Shown in pieces: positions 1 through 6,195 of a DNA stretch of 6,195 nt (positions within the stretch are counted from its first letter, which is position 1; the number at the start of each line of letters is the position of its first letter). A program made the translations under genes and the position numbers. This stretch comes from Clostridia bacterium (GTDB lineage Bacteria > Bacillota > Clostridia > Clostridiales > Clostridiaceae), in assembly GCA_009930125.1 (NCBI GenBank), contig RZYZ01000123.1:1-6195 (forward strand), in the 5' to 3' direction. The notes below the pieces were generated by a model, which worked only from the letters and a program-made list of their open reading frames with translations, searched no databases and was not told the DNA's origin.

Positions 1-1574
1 GTGTGGTGGATGCCCTGATCAATCGAAGAAACAAGAAATCTGAATTGGAAGCGCCCATCGGAGACAGGCAGTTTGAAAACCTGATCTTTTCGGTTCTCGT
101 CTTCATCATGGAAAAAACCCTCACAGAGGAAGAAGAGTGCACCATGAAGGCTATCGCCGCATTTGTCGAGCAGCTGATGATAGAGGATTATCAGTATCCC
201 AGTCCCACGGAAATGGCTCTTCCGGTCAGTGAGTATATCGTGAAAACCATTCTGCAGTTCGATGGCAAAAACACCTATTATCCGGTGATGAATTATGAGA
301 CGAAGGAATGGACAGAGCTTAGGATTAAGCTTCTGGATGAAAAGGTGGAAGACCGTCCAGGAGGATATGTCAGCATCTATTCCCTGACGGATCAGGGGTA
401 CGACTTTCTTTTCAGAACCAAGGAAGTGGATAATGAAATCAGCTTCTCCGTTGAGGAGTTCAAGCTTCGAGAACTCATCAAGCGCAAGAACTACAAGAAG
501 GCCCTGCAGCAGAGCAATAATCTGGTGCAGATGGTCAGGCAGAAGAAAAGGGATCTGGAGCAGTTCATTCAGACCGCCAAGGGAAACATTCTGGAGCTGG
601 ATCTGTCCAAGTTTGACGAGCTCATCAACAGCACCTATAAGCTTCTCCGGGATGAATATGAGATGCTTGGGGAAATATTAGGGATGGTGAGAAAGTCCGA
701 AGAAAGGCTGAAGATGGAATACAGCCTCCGGGGAGAGCTCACGGAGGATTTGAAAAAGGCGCAGATGGAGCTTGGTAAAATCAATCAGAACCTGGCTTCC
801 GCCAGGAAAGAGCAGATGAATCTCATCAATGAGAGAGAAGGATCTTACCAGATCCTGAAATCCACACTGGCGGAAAGCTTTCAGTACACCCGTCAGAAGC
901 GCTATGACTTTGAAGCGGAGATACTTCGGCGAATGGAAACTGCTGGAGAGAAATCCGTGAAGAACCTCTGGCGACTCTTCAATCCTCTTTTCCACGTGGA
1001 GCCGGTGCGTCATCTGCCCATCAGTCTATTCTATCAGCGCCAGGGAAAACTGATAGATCAGGATGAGGTACCTGAAGCGGGATTTCTTATGGATGAGCTT
1101 CAGGAAGATCTGGAAAAGAAACAGAATGAGAAGACCAATCTTTCCTACCTGAAGATCATGAGGAGCATTGCTGAAATCGCCATGGAGAAGGGCGGCGAGA
1201 CGGATTTCAGAACCCTCTGCCATGAGCTGAAGAAGGAAGAGGAAACCTGGACGCGCCTCATAGAAGGGAATCTTCTCTTCATCACCATGCTCAAGCTCTA
1301 TGAGCTGGAGAAACTGGATGTGGAAGCCTGGAGGCGCTCTAAAAGCACTTTTCTCGGGAATCCCACCAGCGAGTTCAATATCGATGCACTCCTCTATCAG
1401 CTGAACCAGGGTGGATTCGGTTATGAGCAGGTCAATGAGATCCATTTCTCTAAGATTGAAGGAGAAAGCTTTGAAATGATTCTGGAAGAACAAAGAGAAA
1501 GCATGCTCATCCGAAATAAGATTGAGCTGGACAACATACGAATAAAGGTGGTGAAAAGTCTTGGAGAATATTAG
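1..1574 (+). CDS. jetA: JetA-like kleisin subunit of a Wadjet SMC complex (5' end cut by window)
   Basis: Probable kleisin-like subunit (MukF/MksF counterpart) of a plasmid-restricting JetABCD complex; it would bridge the two JetC heads and recruit JetB in the cytoplasm. Residues here count from the in-frame GTG at base 3, giving 523 residues to the TAG at 1572-1574. The frame is open to the left edge and two bases leave no room for a ribosome site, so the true start is probably a few dozen codons upstream. Visible order: an alpha/beta N-terminal part likely to be winged-helix (about 1-140), a long charged helical region (about 150-310) that looks like coiled coil, an N-P-L-F motif at 327-330, and a C-terminal helical or winged-helix part (about 375-500). 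There is no signal peptide or membrane segment. Resemblance to DUF5716/JetA-family proteins is from memory; the position directly before jetB and jetC supports it. Alternative: another MukF-like kleisin of an uncharacterised SMC system. Confidence 0.82.
   Translation, partial: VVDALINRRNKKSELEAPIGDRQFENLIFSVLVFIMEKTLTEEEECTMKAIAAFVEQLMIEDYQYPSPTEMALPVSEYIVKTILQFDGKNTYYPVMNYETKEWTELRIKLLDEKVEDRPGGYVSIYSLTDQGYDFLFRTKEVDNEISFSVEEFKLRELIKRKNYKKALQQSNNLVQMVRQKKRDLEQFIQTAKGNILELDLSKFDELINSTYKLLRDEYEMLGEILGMVRKSEERLKMEYSLRGELTEDLKKAQMELGKINQNLASARKEQMNLINEREGSYQILKSTLAESFQYTRQKRYDFEAEILRRMETAGEKSVKNLWRLFNPLFHVEPVRHLPISLFYQRQGKLIDQDEVPEAGFLMDELQEDLEKKQNEKTNLSYLKIMRSIAEIAMEKGGETDFRTLCHELKKEEETWTRLIEGNLLFITMLKLYELEKLDVEAWRRSKSTFLGNPTSEFNIDALLYQLNQGGFGYEQVNEIHFSKIEGESFEMILEEQRESMLIRNKIELDNIRIKVVKSLGEY
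1545..1554 (+). promoter_or_regulatory. Shine-Dalgarno sequence of jetB, inside jetA
   Basis: AAGGTGGTGA matches the ideal anti-SD complement AAGGAGGTGA at 9 of 10 bases. The AAGGTGG core ends 9 bases before the TTG at 1561. An in-frame TGA at 1552-1554 rules out any jetB start further upstream, so this site decides the TTG start. Confidence 0.8.
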
Positions 1575-2271
1575 AACAGCCTCGCAGATTCTTCGGGTGA
1601 TGATGGAGGAAGGAAAACTGGAAAGAACAGGGAATAAGGACTTGTTCATGAGCTACATCAGTGAATCCGGCGTTCAGGAGGTTCTCCACGTCATGACGGA
1701 GGAACTGGATGCACAGGTGCTTCGCATAAACAATATCCTCTATCTGATCCCTTCCACGGAGAATCAGCTTCTGGGGTTTCGGAACAAGGATGTAAGAGAC
1801 TGGCTCGGCAGCAATGTGAGGCAGGCGGATGCGTTTCTTGCCTACTACATCGTTGCGGTGATCTTCAATCTCTTTTATGGCGGGAAAAACCGTGATCCCA
1901 AACAGAGAGAGTTTCTATCTCTGGTGTCCATCATGGAGGAGATGGATCGAAGAACCAGAGATTGCCTGGAGCATCCTGAAAAGACGGAAGAGCTGGAGCA
2001 GGAATACAGCATGAACTTCATGAACATCGCCCAGAACTGGGACATCAAGAAAGGATTCGAGGAAGGAAGCAGACTGACCACGAAGATGGGATTTCTTTTA
2101 AGAGTCATGAGGCTTCTGCAGCAGGAAGGACTTCTTCGCATTTCAGAAAATGAGAAGGAAATCCGTACAACGAACAAGCTGGATGATCTCATGCTGCACT
2201 ATTACCTGAACGATGACCGCGTAGAAGAGATTCAGAAGATTTTCAAGGAGGAGCACCATGCCGAAAATTAA
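1561..2271 (+). CDS. jetB: JetB-like KITE/MukE-type subunit of a Wadjet SMC complex
   Basis: Probable JetB, the small accessory subunit that binds the JetA kleisin, equivalent to MukE/MksE. It is 236 residues long, acidic and soluble, with no signal peptide or membrane helix. The pattern fits two tandem winged-helix units. The first (about 1-73) contains a K-D-L-F-M-S-Y stretch at 26-32 and a strand pair L-Y-L-I-P at 60-64 leading to L-G-F at 71-73. A hydrophobic helix at 92-106 (F-L-A-Y-Y-I-V) and a charged linker follow. The second unit is at about 176-215, with a helix, a turn at E-G-L-L (189-192) and a wing. These features recall DUF6063-family proteins found beside JetA; that match is from memory. 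TTG is chosen as start because of the strong upstream SD. The next in-frame starts, GTG at 1597 and ATG at 1600 and 1603, would remove the first helix. The gene overlaps jetA by 14 bases and jetC by 14 bases. Confidence 0.84.
   Translation: MENIRTASQILRVMMEEGKLERTGNKDLFMSYISESGVQEVLHVMTEELDAQVLRINNILYLIPSTENQLLGFRNKDVRDWLGSNVRQADAFLAYYIVAVIFNLFYGGKNRDPKQREFLSLVSIMEEMDRRTRDCLEHPEKTEELEQEYSMNFMNIAQNWDIKKGFEEGSRLTTKMGFLLRVMRLLQQEGLLRISENEKEIRTTNKLDDLMLHYYLNDDRVEEIQKIFKEEHHAEN
2245..2251 (+). promoter_or_regulatory. Shine-Dalgarno sequence of jetC, inside jetB
   Basis: A perfect AAGGAGG core lies within the last codons of jetB, 6 bases before the ATG at 2258. It fixes the jetC start and suggests strong, independent or coupled initiation of this very long protein. 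Confidence 0.88.
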
Positions 2272-5200
2272 TCGGATCCGTATCATTAATTTTTCCTACA
2301 ATGGCGATAAAAGACTGATTCTGGATGAACAGTTCAATTTCCATCAGGGAGAAAATGCGCTCATGAGTCTCAAGAACGGGGGCGGAAAGAGTGTCCTGGT
2401 TCAGGCCATCATGCAGCCGATCCTTCCTGCTCAGACTCTCCAGAAGAGAAAGATCAGCGACTTTTTCGTGAAGAAGAAGCTGCCTTCCTATATCCTCATC
2501 GAGTGGAAACTGGATGGTGATGGAGGGTATCTTACCACAGGTATCTGTATGGAAAACAAGGAAAGACATCTTCAGGATCAGGAAGAACAGGGAAACTCTG
2601 TGAGGTATTTCACCTTTACCACCAGCTACAGAAGACCGGACACTTTTGACATCCTGAGAATTCCGCTGGTGGAAAAATCGGACAACAGAGTGATCATAAG
2701 GACCTTTAAGGAGTCCTATGATCTGCTCCAGGCGGAGCGCAGGGAACGCCCGAATGTGGTTTCGGCATTTCCTGAGCACGAGAAGAAAGCCTATCAGGCG
2801 CATCTTCTCAGCTTCAACATCAACAGCGATGAATGGAAAACCATAATGGTACCCATCAACTCTGAAGAAGGCGGCATCATCAAGATCTTCGAGAAGTGCA
2901 AGACTTCCAGGCAGCTCATGAGAGACTGGATCCTAAAGACTGTGGACAAAGTGCTTTTTGATGATACCAGAGAATCCCAGAGTCTTCATGAAATGATGGG
3001 GAATCTGGCTCAAACCATGATCGACAACGAAGAATATATGGTGGAAAGAGATCTTCTCAAAGGTTTTTCCGATAATCTCAGAAGAATCAGCGATGAAGTG
3101 CGAAAGGTCGCTTCCACCTATGGAGATCAGGTGGAGGTGGAAGAAAAGCTTCTTTCCCTGGACCGGTATCTGGAAGAGGAGATTCTGAGGATATCCGAGT
3201 CCATTGAAGAAGATCTTGTGAAACTGGACCTTATGGAAAGAGAGAAGTCGCGTATCAGTCAGGAGAAAATCTCCCATGATTACTATGAAGCTGAAAACCG
3301 ATATGAGAAGAGCAGAAAGAAGGCAGAGGAGCTGAAGAAGGTTTTTGAGGAGCTGAGCGCAGAGAAGGAACGCCTTCTTCACGCCATGGCTGTGATGGAT
3401 GCGGCAGAGATCCATGAAGAGCTTCTTGAGATGGAGACAAAGCTCGCTGGTGTGGAAACGGAGCTGAGAAGACTGGAGGACCAGTCTGAGGACCAGATGA
3501 TGATCGAAAGGCTCTCCTACTCTATTAAGCTTGCCTATAAGGCGGAGCTTGAAGATCTCAGACAGAAGCTTGAGAGGAAAAAGCTCCAGGCAGAATCGCT
3601 TAAAGAAGAACAGCAGAAACTGAAAGAGGAGACGAAGCAGAAGGATGAAGAGCGGATTACACTCAAGGAAAAAGTGTTTTCTCTCAAAATCCGAGTAGAA
3701 CAATACCAGAAGAAAGAAGAGAACCTTTCTGCAAGGATCCGCATGGTCTTTCAGAGAAATCTCATGGGTGGACTGGATATGACGGAAGCTGACAGAATGG
3801 AGAAGCAGCTTGAAAAGCTCAAGACGGACGCCATAGGAGAGATAGACAGACTGGATGCTGAGATTACCAAACGGAATGAAGAAGAGGAAGCCATTCAGAA
3901 ATCCATTCCCCTCATTACGGAAGAGAGAGGAGTAACAAAGCTTCTCCACAAGAAGAAGGAGGAGGAAATCGATACCTTTCTCAAGAAAGAGGAGGAGCTG
4001 AGACGTTGCCTTGAAAAGTACAATCTGAATATTGTGAAGAGATTTGATCAGCAATATGTAGCGATGGAATTCCAGAAACTCCTCCTTTCCGCTCAGGAGA
4101 AGCTGGATGGACATAAGGAGGAAATCAGAAGCCTCAGGAAACGAGAATCCGCCATGAAGAACAATATTCTCCATGTATCCAAAGAGTACTGGGATTTTCT
4201 CATGAGCAGCGGCATCATCTTCGAGACCGGGGAGTCCTATCTTCAGAGACAGACTACTGAAATCAGAGAAAAACTGATGCAGTCAGCGCCACTGCTGCCC
4301 TATGCATTTCTTATGACGGAAGAGGAACTTCTGAAAGTGAAGAGTCATCGACCTCTGAGACCGCTTCTGCAGCCGATACCTGTGATGCTGTATCAGTCTC
4401 TGGAAAGTGAAGAAGTAAGCGGAGAAGCATCCATCGATATAGGAAAAGGCATGAGCATTTTCTGCTATCCGGATCGGAAACTTTTTGAAAGTGATGGAAT
4501 CGAAGCTTACAAAAGGGATCTGATGATGAGGCTTGAAAGTGAAGAAGCCAGCAGAAAGCATTATGAGGAGCTTCTGAAGAGCATTCGGGCAGATGAGTTC
4601 ATAGCAGCAAACTTCGAGTATACGGAAAACTGGCTCAAGGAAGCAAGGCTTGTTGAAGAGGAGTTATCCGAAAAGCTGAGGAAGCTGATTGAGAAGGAAA
4701 AGGACCTTCAGGTCAGGCTGAGAAATCTAAAGATAGAGCGTGGGGACCTGATGGAAAAACGAACCCTAGAAGAGAAGAACAGGGAACATCAGGAAAAAAA
4801 TCTGGAGGATTTCAGGATGCACCTGTCGGAGAACAAAGATCATGAACGAAACTTCCAGGAAAAGAGCAGCACGGAGGATGAGCTGAAGGCCCTGGAAAGA
4901 AGCGTGGAAGCCACAAGAAGACAGCTTGATCAAGTGACAAGCGATATTGCCGTTGAAAGTAGAGAAGTCTATAGAATGGAACTGGAAGAGGAAGCAAAGA
5001 ACACAGCAGTCAAAGTCTATGAATCCGCTGAAGAAAGACCACTTGTGGAAGGAACACTTTCTTCGCTTCTGGTACAGCTAAAGAAATACAAAGATACGCT
5101 GGATGGTAATGTTCTCAGGCTTACCAGCGAGAAAGAGGAACTGCATAAAAGACTGGATAAGGCCAGAGGGAAGCTCAGGGATACTGGAATCGGAGAAGAG

Positions 5201-6195
5201 GAATATAAGGCAAGGTCCTTTAGTCTATCGGAAAAGGCGGTCATGAAGGAAAATATCAAAAACCTGGAGCCAAAGTTCACCTCAAGCATGGAGCAGCTAC
5301 GAGAAGCGGATAATGAAGCTTTCCGCAGATCAGGAATGCTTGAAGGTAAGTTAACTGAGCTACAGAAAATGATGCCGGAACCACTGGATAAGGAAGAAAT
5401 CCGAGGACATTATGTGGAAAGAACCGCTGCGTGTGAAACAGCTATCAGAAGCATCAGAGTGAAAGTGAAAGATTCAAACGGAAGAATCGAAGAATACAGA
5501 AGACTGCGAGACCGGATACAACTCATTATGCCTGAAGGGAACCGTGCGGAAGCAGTTAAGAAATGGATTCCGGAGAAAAATGCCAGTGAGAGCTTTGAAG
5601 AGCTGGGAAGACGACTAAGCCAGCTGAAGAAGCTTATGAGTGAGCAGAGAAGTGAAGTGCAGTCAGACTATCAGAATCTGAATTACCAGTATCAGGGGAA
5701 GAACCATAATTTGAGTTCTATACTAGAAGCGTTTCAGAAAATGCACAGTCAGGCGGAAAAGGATTATGAGAAGTACTACTACCTGTATGAGCATACGGAA
5801 AATCATCTGGAAAGTCTCAATCAGCTGATTCATGTGAACGAGCTGCAGCTGGAGACCATGGAAGAGAACTTCAAGGATACGGTGACCCAGAGCTACAATC
5901 TGGCAAGAGAAATCTATGACCACGTGAACAGAGTGGCCGATGATTCCAGCATTATGCTGGAAGGGCGTACTAGAAAAGTGAAGATGATAGAAATCCTTCT
6001 GAAGGAGCTGGATCCACAGGAGAAGGGCTTTGAGTCCATGAGGCAGTATATCAGGGAGAGAGCCGATGAAGTGAAGCAGCAGCTGAAGAGTGGCAAGACG
6101 AAGAAGGATCTGAGGGACATGATTGCAAGATTCATGTCCAGCGAGGAGCTGCTTAATGTGGTTTCTGATCTGTCTGATCTTAGAATCAAGGCATT
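2258..6195 (+). CDS. jetC: JetC-like SMC/MukB-type ATPase (3' end cut by window)
   Basis: SMC-like motor subunit, counterpart of MukB/MksB, expected to dimerise, hydrolyse ATP and extrude DNA loops so that JetD can cut closed circular DNA. Read codon by codon there are 1312 complete codons and no stop. Order: an N-terminal head (about 1-260) with Walker A ending G-K44-S45, and strands such as Y-I-L-I-E-W; a first coiled coil (about 265-635), rich in E, K, L, Q and R; a non-coiled hinge-like domain (about 639-750); a second coiled coil (about 755-1275); and the beginning of re-entry into the head (L-L-N-V-V, D-L-R-I-K-A) at the edge. The ABC signature, Walker B and H-loop must lie beyond the window. 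With the hinge centred near residue 695, a symmetric protein would be about 1390 residues or slightly longer, in the usual size range of MukB and JetC proteins. No frameshift is seen. The ATG is fixed by a perfect SD; the gene overlaps jetB by 14 bases. Confidence 0.92.
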   Translation, partial: MPKINRIRIINFSYNGDKRLILDEQFNFHQGENALMSLKNGGGKSVLVQAIMQPILPAQTLQKRKISDFFVKKKLPSYILIEWKLDGDGGYLTTGICMENKERHLQDQEEQGNSVRYFTFTTSYRRPDTFDILRIPLVEKSDNRVIIRTFKESYDLLQAERRERPNVVSAFPEHEKKAYQAHLLSFNINSDEWKTIMVPINSEEGGIIKIFEKCKTSRQLMRDWILKTVDKVLFDDTRESQSLHEMMGNLAQTMIDNEEYMVERDLLKGFSDNLRRISDEVRKVASTYGDQVEVEEKLLSLDRYLEEEILRISESIEEDLVKLDLMEREKSRISQEKISHDYYEAENRYEKSRKKAEELKKVFEELSAEKERLLHAMAVMDAAEIHEELLEMETKLAGVETELRRLEDQSEDQMMIERLSYSIKLAYKAELEDLRQKLERKKLQAESLKEEQQKLKEETKQKDEERITLKEKVFSLKIRVEQYQKKEENLSARIRMVFQRNLMGGLDMTEADRMEKQLEKLKTDAIGEIDRLDAEITKRNEEEEAIQKSIPLITEERGVTKLLHKKKEEEIDTFLKKEEELRRCLEKYNLNIVKRFDQQYVAMEFQKLLLSAQEKLDGHKEEIRSLRKRESAMKNNILHVSKEYWDFLMSSGIIFETGESYLQRQTTEIREKLMQSAPLLPYAFLMTEEELLKVKSHRPLRPLLQPIPVMLYQSLESEEVSGEASIDIGKGMSIFCYPDRKLFESDGIEAYKRDLMMRLESEEASRKHYEELLKSIRADEFIAANFEYTENWLKEARLVEEELSEKLRKLIEKEKDLQVRLRNLKIERGDLMEKRTLEEKNREHQEKNLEDFRMHLSENKDHERNFQEKSSTEDELKALERSVEATRRQLDQVTSDIAVESREVYRMELEEEAKNTAVKVYESAEERPLVEGTLSSLLVQLKKYKDTLDGNVLRLTSEKEELHKRLDKARGKLRDTGIGEEEYKARSFSLSEKAVMKENIKNLEPKFTSSMEQLREADNEAFRRSGMLEGKLTELQKMMPEPLDKEEIRGHYVERTAACETAIRSIRVKVKDSNGRIEEYRRLRDRIQLIMPEGNRAEAVKKWIPEKNASESFEELGRRLSQLKKLMSEQRSEVQSDYQNLNYQYQGKNHNLSSILEAFQKMHSQAEKDYEKYYYLYEHTENHLESLNQLIHVNELQLETMEENFKDTVTQSYNLAREIYDHVNRVADDSSIMLEGRTRKVKMIEILLKELDPQEKGFESMRQYIRERADEVKQQLKSGKTKKDLRDMIARFMSSEELLNVVSDLSDLRIKA
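2366..2392 (+). other. Walker A (P-loop) of JetC
   Basis: Encodes S-L-K-N-G-G-G-K-S, residues 37-45 of JetC. K44 and S45 are the expected phosphate- and magnesium-binding residues. It aligns with the SMC form G-P-N-G-S-G-K-S, but the first glycine is replaced by leucine (L38). The following V-L-V-Q-A-I-M-Q-P helix continues as in SMC heads. Confidence 0.92.
4172..4507 (+). other. Hinge-like domain of JetC
   Basis: Residues about 639-750 break the coiled-coil pattern. They hold most of the protein's proline and aromatic clusters (Y-W-D-F-L at 644-648, then A-P-L-L-P-Y-A-F-L, R-P-L-L-Q-P-I-P, and F-C-Y-P-D), which are typical of a folded globular unit. By position, between two coiled coils of broadly similar length, this should be the dimerisation hinge. 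Its boundaries are estimates from composition only. Confidence 0.75.

Noticed and set aside
433..681. Plus-strand 82-codon frame inside jetA.
   Set aside because: It is out of frame within a well-supported gene, and its product is Arg/Ser-rich low-complexity sequence, as expected of a shifted frame.
1341..1352. Short inverted repeat AAAAGCACTTTT that could suggest a hairpin.
   Set aside because: The stem is only about four to five A-T-rich pairs, sits in the middle of jetA and has no trailing T-run, so it is not a terminator.
678..1649. Minus-strand open frames of 111 and 207 codons opposite jetA.
   Set aside because: They are shadows of the helical, Glu/Lys-rich part of jetA, with no credible SD and no recognisable domain.
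2933..4174. Long minus-strand open frame of 413 codons, rich in Leu, Phe and Ser.
   Set aside because: It lies wholly antisense to the first coiled coil of jetC. GAA, GAG, AAG and AGA codons read backwards give TTC, CTC, CTT and TCT, so stops are rare. The translation is low-complexity and resembles no family I know.
4403..4547. Direct repeat of 13 bases (GAAAGTGAAGAAG) at 4403-4415 and 4535-4547, near the end of the hinge.
   Set aside because: Both copies encode L-E-S-E-E in frame within acidic sequence; biased composition explains it without a recombination or regulatory role.
1..6195. Looked for CRISPR repeats, tRNA or rRNA genes, insertion sequences, attachment sites and riboswitches.
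   Set aside because: None seen; the whole window is covered by three overlapping coding regions with no intergenic space.

Overview
The window (about 45-50% GC by eye, all coding on the + strand) holds three tightly packed co-directional genes that I read as jetA, jetB and jetC of a Wadjet-type (JetABCD, also called Ept/MksBEFG) SMC defence operon. Such complexes are relatives of the MukBEF condensin that recognise and cut circular plasmid DNA. Strong Shine-Dalgarno sequences, a TTG start, and heavy use of AGA/AGG and GAA/GAG codons suggest a Bacillota (Firmicutes) host of moderate GC, perhaps a gut-type clostridial or erysipelotrichial lineage. That host call is inference only.

Layout: bases 1-1574 encode a kleisin-like JetA whose N-terminus probably lies before the window. 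Bases 1561-2271 encode a 236-residue JetB of the KITE/MukE-like kind, starting at TTG. From 2258 to the window edge runs a very long SMC-like ATPase, JetC, with 1312 codons visible and no in-frame stop when read codon by codon. Each gene overlaps the previous one by exactly 14 bases, so there is no intergenic DNA, no promoter and no terminator in the window.

How the genes work together, from family knowledge: JetC dimerises through its hinge and binds ATP with its heads. JetA bridges the heads as kleisin, JetB binds JetA, and a Toprim-type nuclease, JetD, cleaves the trapped circular DNA. JetD is not in the window and would be expected next to jetC, most likely just downstream. The JetC C-terminal head (ABC signature, Walker B) is also cut off by the window end.

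The system is a known class rather than a new one. Its subtype cannot be fixed from the sequence alone. JetA and JetB look like the DUF5716/DUF6063-type proteins rather than the DUF3375/DUF4194 proteins of type I Wadjet, so a type II or III assignment is more likely. The large minus-strand open frames are shadows of the coiled-coil coding sequence.
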